From: Lyophyllum atratum
Taxonomy: Eukaryota > Basidiomycota > Agaricomycetes > Agaricales > Lyophyllaceae
DNA: 64,000 bases
Assembly: GCA_014905825.1 (NCBI GenBank)
Contig: JACGCN010000018.1
Span: 558,001 to 622,000, forward strand
Direction: 5' to 3'
Of this stretch, positions 47,693-57,581 are shown piece after piece. Numbering within the stretch: the stretch's first letter is position 1; each line of letters begins with the position of its first letter. The position numbers were made by a program, and so were the translations under genes. Below the pieces are notes generated by a model. The model did no database searches. It saw only the letters and a program-made list of their open reading frames with translations, and was not told the DNA's origin.

Positions 47693-48563
47693 ATGGTTCT
47701 CAAACTCTACGGTCTTCCCATGTCCGCCGGTGTCAAATGTGTCGCGGTCGCGCTTCTAGAGAAGCAGGTTCCCTTCGAGCTCATCGCGGTCGATTTCGCG
47801 AAGCGCGAACACAAGTCTCCAGAGTTCCTGGAGAAACAGCCTTTCGGTCAAATCCCGTACGTCGTAAGTCGAAGCGTTGCTCACCTTGCGATCACCCGAT
47901 CATAATCTCCTTCGATCAAAGGACGATGATGGCTTCATCCTCTATGAGAGCCGTGCTATCGCCCGCTACATCGCCGCGAAGTATGCCGACCAGGGAACGA
48001 AGTTGATCCCCACAGGCCTCAAAGAGAATGCTCTCTTTGAGCAAGCTGTCTCGATTGAACAGAACAACTTCAATTCCTCAGCTTCAGGCGCAGTATACGA
48101 GAAGATATTCAAACCGTACGTCCGCCACTTCATCGTAACGACTCAAAACTCAAGATATGGTCTTGATGGCAGGATTCAAGGATTCACTTCCGATCAGGCC
48201 GTGGTCGATGAACATCTGAAGAAGCTCGATGCCAAGTTGGACGCGTACGATGTAATCCTGAGCAAACAAAAATACCTTGCTAGTGATGTAAGTCACACTT
48301 TCGCTTGCTTGTATCTACACCTCTCAATATCGATATACAGGAACTCACGCTGGCCGATCTGTTCCACCTTCCCATCGGCTCCTTGCTGGAAGCTGCTGGA
48401 AGTAATGTCATGGAGACTAAGCCCAATGTTGCAAGGTATGTATTTTCTACCGTTCTTCGCCATATAGGCATTCATCGACTTTGAACTCCATAGGTGGTTA
48501 AAGGATATTTTATCCAGGCCATCTTGGCAAGCCGTCAAGGGCGATTTCAAGGGTACTGCTTAG
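47693..48563 (+). CDS. Glutathione S-transferase, phi/theta-like
   Basis: Cytosolic glutathione transferase, likely in detoxification or stress defence. The thioredoxin-fold domain starts MVLKLYGLPMSAGVKCVAVA; Ser11 is a candidate catalytic residue. It continues with PFGQIPYV, where Pro precedes the cis-Pro loop, spliced to DDDGFILYESRAIARYIAAK, whose ES pair binds the glutathione glutamyl group. The helical C-terminal domain reads ENALFEQAVSIEQNNFNSSA, QAVVDEHLKKLDAKLDAYDV, ELTLADLFHLPIGSLLEAAG and RWLKDILSRPSWQAVKGDF before the stop at 48563. About five exons with short introns give roughly 215 residues, the usual size. A phi-class (fungal GTT/GstF-like) label fits best but is not certain. 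Confidence 0.9.
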
Positions 48564-48829
48564 GATTTGTGATTCAGTCTTATTGTGTCATAATTTCCAA
48601 GTAACGAGTTTCAGTGGTACAGAATTCTTACTTTCCGCATTCTGATGTGGCAGGTCTTAGGGACAACACAGCTGAGGTCGTTGTTCAGTGTGAATTTAGT
48701 GAGGATTTGAGCAAGTCATGATCACTGGCGTGCAAATGCTCATGAGTGGAATATGTTGGGAATATGATCTCTTTGAGTGTTCCGTCGCACGAGGCGTCCG
48801 AGATTTGCATGTACATCAAGTTCTACAAT

Positions 48830-48911
48830 GGCCGTGTGGCGAAATGGCATCGCGTCTGACTACGATGAGTTCCAAATCAGGAGATTGCAGGTTCGACCCC
48901 TGTCTCGGTCA
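48830..48911 (+). tRNA. tRNA-Arg (anticodon ACG) with a 10-nt intron
   Basis: Folds as a tRNA. The acceptor GGCCGTG pairs with CTCGGTC (48904-48910; one G-T wobble and one T-T mismatch), with discriminator A48911. The D arm is GCG/CGC and the anticodon stem CTGA/TCAG. Anticodon ACG is at 48862-48864, and the T arm GCAGG/CCTGT carries the loop TTCGACC. Between CTACGA and A of the anticodon loop lie ten extra bases (about 48866-48875), the standard position of a tRNA intron, leaving a 72-nt mature tRNA. The B box GGTTCGACC is intact. Confidence 0.88.
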
Positions 48912-48916
48912 ATAAC

Positions 48917-48957
48917 AGAAGATAACAGAAAAGATAACAGAATCTCTGTTATCTTCT
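48917..48957. repeat. Perfect 13-bp inverted repeat in the tRNA trailer
   Basis: AGAAGATAACAGA (48917-48929) pairs with TCTGTTATCTTCT (48945-48957). GATAACAG also recurs in direct orientation at 48921-48928 and 48933-48940. It begins six bases after the tRNA end and stops just before a T tract, so the tRNA precursor would carry this stem-loop. Confidence 0.9.
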
Positions 48958-48958
48958 A

Positions 48959-48963
48959 TTTTT
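48959..48963 (+). terminator. Candidate RNA polymerase III terminator
   Basis: Run of five T, the first T5 after the tRNA, about 48 nt downstream of its end and directly after the inverted repeat. Confidence 0.55.
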
Positions 48964-49051
48964 GTCCGCAAGGGCAAAAAGTATACAATGGATTCCCGAG
49001 AGACTGGCAAGAGAGTCGAAACTGGTTCTAACTTCTGTATCAGCAGTGCTA

Positions 49052-49835
49052 AGGCTCCAACCGTACTATCTATTTACTATATATATACAGTAGATACCGT
49101 ATATGTTTACGTATACGTATAGGCCTGTTCGAAAAATCGTCCTATACAGTAGATATACAGTATAGTATATGATTATACTGTTAATTTTTCCCCTCCAGAA
49201 ATCACTAGCTTTTCTGTGGCCTAGGTTGATGTCGCAGTGATAGGTCGCAATCGAGAAGGTGTCAGAGAATGACAAAAGGATGAGGGGCGTTTTTGGACAA
49301 GGCGTAACCAAAAACACCTCTCGGATCGGGCTTGGCCTATTTTTAGATTGTCCACAGCGAGCTACTCAAAAATTGTAACGCGTTCTGCGGGTCCTTATGT
49401 CGTATCTCAGTGACATTTCTCATTGTTTGTGACTAGAGCTTCATGTTTCTTTTTAACTGTCAGGTCAGACACCGGACAAGGCAGAAAATATGTCCCTTTC
49501 ATATTCAAGCATCCATCGCATAACGATTTATTGCTCAAAAATTTGAGCTAGTTTTAAAATCTCTACCTCTGTCCTCCCCCCATCGTGGATTTCAGGAGCT
49601 CCTTGAAGGCCGAGACAATCAGTCAAGCTCCGTTGCTGAGAAGTATGAATTCGGTCGGCGTTATTTGATGTCAACGAGCTCGAGGTTCCGCTCAAAAAGC
49701 ATGGCTCGATTTGACCCTATAACAACTGTCTACATCATACCGTATAACCATATATATACTGTTAATACACACTATAAAACTGTATCTGTATATTTACCCC
49801 TTCTGCCGTATACGGATACAGTACGGTTGGAGCCT
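49052..49835. mobile_element. 784-bp non-autonomous TIR element (MITE-like, TA target site)
   Basis: Perfect 16-bp terminal inverted repeats, AGGCTCCAACCGTACT at 49052-49067 and its complement at 49820-49835, are flanked on both sides by TA (49050-49051 and 49836-49837). This is the target-site pattern of Tc1/mariner-type transposons. The inside has AT-rich subterminal regions with repeated TATACAGTA-like motifs and a unique middle. It contains no transposase frame; the longest frame is 83 codons without a motif. It lies between the tRNA and MAM3. Superfamily is inferred from the TA sites only. Confidence 0.82.
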
Positions 49836-50080
49836 TAAGATTCAGCACTGAACAGCATACACATCATCCCCGTGTTGCTTCCCATTCCTAAGGCTGCCGC
49901 CCAAATATGGGTATGACTAGTATCACAAACGAAAACTATTGTACATGAAAACTACGAACCTTATACTATCACCAAGTAGCAACCTAAACGCATACCTCCC
50001 AAATCCGACCACCAGGACCAATAGGTCACATCCAAGGACACATGTACACATACACAGGAACGCATCCACCACGACCACAT

Positions 50081-53000
50081 CTACTCCTGCTTAGGCTCGA
50101 CTCCATCCTTCTCCTCAGCCTTCTCCCCCGCTTCGCCCAGCGGACTACTCTTAAACCGCGCCCCCTTGACCACCGTCGCATTCCTAACGGTAGGCAGTCC
50201 TTCCACGCCAGGAGCAGGGACGCCCCCACTCGCCAGCGGCCCAAGCGCCACGCCCAAGCTCGCCGTCGACGCCGCAACACTCGTCGTCCCCAACAACCTG
50301 CGCTTACGATCCAAAAGCACCGCTTCAAGCGGGGGCGCAGGCCCGCCGCTTCCCGATACCGCCAGACCCGGACTCGTGAGCGGGGTCGGCGACTTGATGA
50401 ACGGTGCTCCAGTATAGTCGTTTCCAGAGGAAGTGGGGCCGGCAGAGAGAGCAGAGGGCAGCAGGGCAGGCCGGGGTTCGGTCGGCGGGCTCTGTCCCCA
50501 TGCTGGAGGCATGTCCTTGGGACCATTGATGTGTCCTCGGTCGTCAGCTGGCTGGGCTTTATCGTCCGTGTGCGCATCAGAGTCCTGGTCTCTTGGTATC
50601 GGCGGAGCGCTCCTCGACCTTAGAAAACCAAGTCCTCCTAGGCCCTTAAGGTGCAAGGCAGTGGGCATATGGATCGTGGGCTGAGAGGGCTTCGTTGCCT
50701 GCGGAGGCTCGACATTGACCACAACAGGAGCTTCCGTCTTGGCAGGAGGAACTTCATACGGATCGCCACGAGCACCTTGAGGGTCGAATTCGTCGTAAAT
50801 CTCTTCTCCGATCAGCTCTGTTCAACAAAACGTGAGGAATGAACATATACAACCGATATGTAAAATGGACAGCACCTTCCAATACGTCCTCGAGGGTGAT
50901 AATTCCTAGAGGCATGACAGCGGGGTCGAAGTTCTTCAAAAACTGAAAACGGATGTTGACTTTTACTCTCACGCAACACCAGGAAGAGAAATCTCACCTC
51001 ATCAGCACCCTCCTTCCCCAGTACAGCATCGGCAGGCATACTTTGTTCCAGCATAGACATAGAAGCCATACTAGCCGCCGCCTTCGGCAGCTGGAACCCA
51101 GACCTCCCACCCTTCTTTTCTTCCTCCATCGTTTCTTCCTCCTCATCCTGTTCCTCCCATTTCTCACTGGCAGCCGCCGTATCTCGCCCATTCGATGTCG
51201 TCCGCAGAAGGCGGCTGCGACCTCTGAATGATTTCGGTTTCCGGGTAGCAAAATCTTGTTCTATAACTCCATCGTCCCTGAGTGTTGCCTCCTCTCCTTC
51301 CTTGACTTGAGCCAACCGGCTATTGGCTTCGAGGTCCTTCTCTTCGTCGCTGGAGTCACCCATCCCAACACGGTCACGCAGGCGCTGCGTCAATCCACGC
51401 TTCACAGCTTTCTTGACACTTGCGGCCTAGTGGAATGTGCCATTCAATTGAGGTCCTCGATATCGGGAGAAGATAAACAGACCTTTTCCACGCTGAACCT
51501 ACTAACGATGGCCATATGGCTGCGTCCCTCCTGGAACTTGTCGAGGATTCCCAAGAGAGGTTCATTGTTCGGAACGAAGGGGACCTTGTTCAAAGGAATT
51601 TTGCGAAGTGGAGTGGCGTCTACGGGTTGGGCGGGATTCTCAGGTCAGAACAATGAAAACTTATGGTCTTGCATACCTTTGGGATCCAGTAGAACACATT
51701 GTTTGACCAAGAGAATTCCGAGAATCTTCTTCAGCTTTTTCGTGCGTCCCGTCTTTGCACCGTCGTCCGTCCCTCCAAGGGTCGATATAGGAACATCCAC
51801 TTCTTCATACACGGGCACACGACTATGTCCGGTCTGACATATCTTCTTAAGCAGATCATAGTCCAGTTTCGAATCGATTGATAACATGAAGACTTCGTCG
51901 ATAGGCGTCATGGCCTTTATTAACAATTCATGTTAGCTCAAACACCAGAAGAGAGGGCTGAACATGCCTGTCTAACGACTTTTTCCTGCAGGTCGAGAGT
52001 GGCTCCAATTATAGTGACAGTGTCGATCTTGAGGTCTCCCCCTAGTGTCGCATGCGACGAGTGCATAGCAATCAACTCCTTGAGTTCACCTCGACGATAA
52101 ATGATGCCATGATGTGGCCCTAAGACAAACTCTAGCAGCTTTGCAACAGGCCATGCAATGACACCCTGCCCACGCCCGCAGGTTAGCAAGACGACTTTGG
52201 ATGACAAGCGAATGACAAGACAGACCATAACGATGATTAGACATTTCGTGAAGAAGGCGCATTTTGCACCGAGGTAGAGACCGTGGCGGGTGAAGAGCGA
52301 CTGGGGAATGATTTCCGCGAAGCTGAAGCGAAGTAGTTAGCCTTTTGTAGCAAGGTGTGGCGTAGTGCCAAGAGTGTTATCGCCAAGGCGCTTGGTAAGG
52401 ACGCGATGAGGACACGTTTTAGGGTAACCCCATACGCGTGACGTCACCATCCAAGCCTCGTCTGGTCAACTTGGCTTCGCAGAGAAGTGGTATTCTCCTA
52501 ACGCAGAAGGAACATTGAAGGTAAGGAATTACAGGGTTTAAACCCTTCGTATATTTCCTCTCCAGTGATTACGTGGCAGCGGTCTGACAGGGCCAACATC
52601 TGGGGAGGGCGAAGACGAGAGAGAAAACTCACATAATGATCAGTACAGTGCTAACCACGACACCCTGGAAGCCTCCTCCCAAAACTGGGTCCGCAATAAC
52701 CGGAAGGGTCTCGTTGACAATCATATTCGCTAGGAGGAGAGTGACGAGGAGTAGATGCCCATTTTTGCGGATGGGTTGAATCTTCTTGGCATATTCGCGT
52801 TGTTTACTAGAAGAGGAATTGGTGAGCTTGCGAATCGGCACTTGAGACCTTGGCATGAGCGCTTACGGCGTCCCGCTGATGCTCAACACGTTGAGCTGCG
52901 TCTCGTCCAAACTCATGTAACCAAGTGTCAATCCGGCAAAGACACCGGACATGAGAACAAGAATGGGTATGAGTGCTGCAAATGCCCTGTCCCTGGGGTT

Positions 53001-53168
53001 GCTGGGGTCGAATTTCTCGCCAGAACTTCGCTTTGCAAGCCCAGGAGCGTTGTTGGTTGTACCGCGGATGAACCTGGATACATGTTGAGACCCGACGGAG
53101 AGAAGAGTGTAGAGAAGTTTGGATGTATGGGGATGAGCATTTCTGGCTGAAAGAGGAGCAGGGACCAT
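50081..53168 (-). CDS. MAM3: MAM3/CNNM family protein (DUF21 and CBS domains)
   Basis: Membrane protein of the CNNM/CorC ancient conserved domain family. Yeast Mam3 is vacuolar and affects Mn, Co and Zn homeostasis. The start at 53168 gives a short N-terminus, then the four-helix DUF21 domain: AALIPILVLMSGVFAGLTLG, SLDETQLNVLSISG, GHLLLVTLLLANMIVNETLP, QGVVVSTVLIIM, FAEIIPQSLFTRHGLYLGAK and IAWPVAKLLEFVLGPHHGII. The CBS pair follows: AMTPIDEVFMLSIDSKLDYD, GHSRVPVYEE, ILGILLVKQCVLLDPKD, FVPNNEPLLGILDKFQEGRS, and, after a long charged insert, MPLGIITLEDVLEELIGEEI. The C-terminal tail of about 200 residues is low-complexity, rich in Pro, Ser and Gly, and ends at 50081. About eight exons. The long insert inside the second CBS motif (about 150 residues, Glu/Ser-rich) is large for the family. 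Confidence 0.92.
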
Positions 53169-53354
53169 TCGATGTCGCAGTTGCAGATACTAAATGGACT
53201 CCAATTTCGTGGCGCTTGTCCGACTCGACCCCATCAAGTGCCGGCGTCACGTGCCACATTCTAATTTTTGCATTTCGATCGACGTCGATGTCCAGTAGTC
53301 CACGACCTCCTCGACCTTCCTACCACACAAGGCCTCTGTAGGCATCAGCGGGAA
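53169..53354. promoter_or_regulatory. Compact bidirectional promoter, MAM3 and MAK21
   Basis: Only 186 bp separate two start codons pointing outward, so both promoters must share it. A CACGTG-related core (GTCACGTGCCAC at about 53246) lies inside and could bind a bHLH factor. Confidence 0.55.
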
Positions 53355-56300
53355 ATGGCGCGTCTAAGAAAGGAGAAAGGTTCATCATCACAGTCGGCCT
53401 CTACATCTAAGCCCAAGCCGACTTCCAAGAAATCGAATGGCATGGCATCCGATGCAGTCCTAAGGGAACAAGTCCTTGCCCTGGGAGGTACTCAAGAGGA
53501 CATCGACTTGGTCAAAGGCGCAAGCCTAAATGCCGCTAATGATAGGGCGAATGATGATGTGAGTGTCCCTTACAATCTCAAGTGTCAATTCTGGAATGTG
53601 TCTTTTCATAGCCGGCGCTTTCGAAAGATGTTTCGGCGTTTCTAAATGGCCTCAATCTCGGCGCGAGCGAGCCTAAGCACTCGGGCAAAAAGATCAATGG
53701 AAGTAGTCAGAAGTTGGCCAAGAAACCAGAGAAGGCTCGGACCCAAAAAGATTCCAGCTCAACACAACCGACAAAAATACAGGCACCCGCACCCGCACCT
53801 CCAAAATCCCAGAAAGCGGACAAAAAGCAAAAGAAGCCTGAGGTCCAGCCAGCCCCCGCCGAACCTGAACGACCAGCAGATGTGCCCAAGGTCCAGCTCC
53901 CTACCAAAGTGACCTTCGACTCCAAATCTCCATTCGTCTTCCAACCCATCGCTCTATGGCACACCGCGGTACCACGACTTGCGCCCACCCCTGCACCATT
54001 ACCTTCCATTACACCCGACCAAGTCGCATCTCTCACCCAAAAGGCGTCGGAACTCCACTACGCTGACATTCGCACATTCCAGACCTCCTCATCCTCGAAC
54101 TCTTCGTCGTCCGAAGCGAATTTCCTCTCCAAAATAATCCAGTCGGGTACCCTGTCCGATAGGCTCAGTGCCCTAACACTACTCGTGCAGAGCAGCCCGA
54201 TCCATAATACTAAGGCGCTGGAAACGCTCAAGGGCATGGCGGAACGTGGAAAGGGAAAGGGCGGCAGGGAAGAGAGCTTGAAGGCCTTGCGCTGCGTGGT
54301 GGATTGGTGGGTCGGAGGAGGCGCACCTGATCGGAAGCTCAAGTGAGTAGATGAGATGTAGGTCTTTTCCAGAACGCTGATCGTCTTATGAATCAGGTAT
54401 TTCCGCGACCAGCCGTTGAACCACCCTTCAGTATCGGACGAGCATCTCTTGATTTGGTATTTCGAAGATTGGCTCAAGAAATATTTCTTCTCCATCCTGC
54501 AAATCCTTGAGGTACGCCTCACACCCGCATTCTTCAGCCATCTCAATATTAACATCACCGATTAGACACTCTCCCTCGACCCCCTACAATATGTCCGGAC
54601 ACAATCTCTAACACTTATTTTCACTCTCCTCCGAGATAAGCCCGAGCAGGAACAGAATCTCCTCCGTCTCCTCGTCAACAAACTCGTACGTCTCCTCTCC
54701 CGTTCCAGTACTAAATCCTAACATGCAACACAGGGCGACACCGAAAAATCTCTCTGCTCGCGCTCCTCCTACCATCTCCTCCAACTCCTCCAGTCCCATC
54801 CCTCCATGAAAGCCGTCGTCGTTCGCGAAATCATCGCCCTCGTCCTCCGCCCGCCCACACCTCCCTCCGCAGCCGCTCTCCCTGCCAGCACTGGCAAACA
54901 CATACGCTTCACCGATGCCGAGCCCAAGAAGAAGGCAAAGCCCGCAGAGCCGGCTGAGAAGAAGGCCGGCAATGCGCATGCACGGTACTACTCCACGATC
55001 ACATTCAACCAGATCGTGCTCACGCCTGGAGACCGCGATGTCTCGCTCAAGCTGATCGATGTTTACTTTGAGATGTTCAAGGAGCTGCTCGGGGAGGATC
55101 CAGAGAAGACGGATGATGTCGACGGCGAAGGTGAAGGGGAGGACGGTGCGGCCGCTGAGGTGAGGACGGATAAGAAAGGGCGGGTAAAGGTGCGGGATGC
55201 GAACGGGAAAAAAGGGAAGGGCAAGGGGAGGGTGACGGAGGTGAAGGGTGCGGCCGGATTTGCCGAAGTGGAGGATGCTCATTCACGGCTCATCTCTGCG
55301 ATTCTAACTGGAGTGAACCGTGCCCTGCCGTTCGCCAAAATCGACGCGGGGGATATTGGGTATGCCCCTCAACTCCTCATATCACATTTAACATACTGAT
55401 TCAGAACTAGGCTGAACAAGCACATTGATACCCTCTTCCTGATCACACACACCTCCACGTTCAACATCTCCCTCCAAGCCCTAGTACTAATCCAACAAAT
55501 CGCCGGCTCCCTCATCTCTTCCACATCCGCCTCCTCCTCATCCACCTCGAAATCCATAACAGACCGGTACTACCGCACACTCTACGACTCCCTCCACGAC
55601 ACACGGCTGGCATCATCATCCAAGCAAGCCATGTACCTCAACCTCCTCTTCAAATCCGTCAAGGCCGACGCAGGTAATACTGATGGCGAGCGGGTGAAGG
55701 CGATCGTGAGGCGGTTTGTGCAGGTCCTGGCCACGGGCGGAGGCGGTGCAACGGAGTTCGTTGCTGGTGGGTTATATCTTCTCGGCGAGGTAAGTTTTTT
55801 TTCATCTCAACATTCTCTTCCTGTTCACATGAGCTTACTTGTGGTCAAAAGCTCTTCAGCACTGTACCTGGCCTCCGAGCAATGGTGTACGACCCCCCTA
55901 AAACGGATGCTGAGCCTTACGACCCCCGCAAACGCGACCCTCAATATGCTCATGCCTCGTCATCCCCGCTCTGGGAACTCGTAAGTGGCGTCCTCATTTC
56001 ACTCTTCGTTCTCGATAAAACTTAAAACTACTTCTAGACACCCCTGGTGCACCACTACCACCCCGCCATATCGCTGCACGCACGACAGCTCCTATCCTCG
56101 CAGCCCTTGACCGCCAGCGCCGATCTCTCGCAGAACACGCTCTCACACTTCCTTGACCGCTTTGTGTACAAGAACCCGAAGAAGATCAAGCAGGGGGAGA
56201 ACGCTGCGATGACGATGGGCAAGGCGAAGGGCGCGAGCGCGATGCAGCCGGCGGCTAGTGGGTTGGATGGGACGGGCGTCAAGCTGTTGAAAGGGGAGGT

Positions 56301-57133
56301 GGAGGATGGGGCGCTGATGAATGAGGAGAGCTTTTTGAGGAAGAAGGTGGAGGATGTGCCGGTTGATCAGGTGCGTTTGTCTTATTTATATGTGCTCAAA
56401 CAAGTGTTTGACGCCCTTCGAAGCTGTTCTATCATAACTACTTCTCAAGGAAGAGCGAGAGAGCAAAGGCGAAGGCAGCGAAAATTGGGAAGAGGAAGGG
56501 CCAGGAGAGCGATGACGAATCGGAAGGTGCCGATGCAGACGAGCCTGAAGTACAAGGCGCAGCTTCCGATGAGGAGGAGGCGCGGTCGCAGGCCGATGAC
56601 AATGAGGAAGAAGACAGTGACGAAGATGAAGCCGAGATCTGGAAGGTAATCTAAATCTCGTCATATCGAACTGGACTACGCAACTCATTCTACTCCTCTA
56701 GGCCATGAAAGCTTCCATGCCCAAAGCTATCGGTGACGACGAGGACATCATGGAGGATAGCGATGATCTTCCATCAGACTTTGATATGGATGATGACACC
56801 GGAGACGAGGAACAGGCCGAGTTACCCGATGAGGACGACGATGACGCCCTGTCACTTGTCGAAGGGTCGGACAACGAAGATCTGATATCCCTCGACGGCG
56901 ACGTTCCTGACGGTCTTATCGAGTGGGACGGTTCAGACGGTTCAGACGATGAGGACGCACCTGAAGAAGAGGGAGAATGGGGCGGCCTCGGCGAGGACGC
57001 TGGTGGTGGTAAAAAGCGGAAACGCGAGGAAACTTCGCGGGAGAAGAGAAAGAAACTGAGGTCACTGCCTACGTTCGCGAGCTACGAGGACTACGCGAAG
57101 ATGATTGAGGATGGTCCGGAGGATCATATCTAG
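53355..57133 (+). CDS. MAK21: Ribosome biogenesis protein MAK21/NOC1 (CBF/Mak21 family)
   Basis: Nucleolar factor for 60S subunit maturation and pre-ribosome export with Noc2. A Lys/Ser/Pro-rich N-terminus ([20 protein letters not shown]) leads to helical repeats: [40 protein letters not shown] with [58 protein letters not shown]. The CBF domain follows: [60 protein letters not shown] with [14 protein letters not shown]. Then come [16 protein letters not shown] and [16 protein letters not shown]. The C-terminal third is very acidic ([20 protein letters not shown]) with a basic patch ([20 protein letters not shown]) near the end, typical of nucleolar proteins. About ten exons; nearly all junctions keep frame. 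Confidence 0.94.
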
Positions 57134-57581
57134 TTCCGCGGATCTTAACTTCGGAATTGCATTTTGTTGTTTTCGTCGGATTCAAACCATGCTGTCATTT
57201 TTGACCGCTGACCTCGATCCCTTAATCCATGAGGCCTGAGGAAGAAGCAGTTGTATGTAGTACTTATGCACACTGACGCTGTAGCCTACCAGCCAAATTG
57301 AAAGTTGGCCACAAGGCTGCTTGCCAAGCAAAGCCAAGCAGCCGCCAACGTCGCGTCGTTTTCTCCTTCCGCATCGGACTCACCCCAATTCCGACCGGCG
57401 ACCCCACAGAAAACCAGGGTAGTAATAACCCATATCTTTTCTATGAACCCGCCTAACTGACCATCATCGTCATGATCTTATCTAATACTAACCGCCCCGT
57501 CAGTTGTCCGTGTCGGGTCGGATCTCAGTAACCCTTTTATACGGACCGCCACTTCGGGGCTCTAGTCATTACCCCACAAAC
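57134..57581. promoter_or_regulatory. Upstream region of the LKR/SDH gene
   Basis: 448 bp holding the MAK21 3' end and the promoter of the next gene. A local repeat, GCCAAGCAAAGCCAAGCAGCC, lies at about 57324. No frame or RNA gene was seen. Confidence 0.4.
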
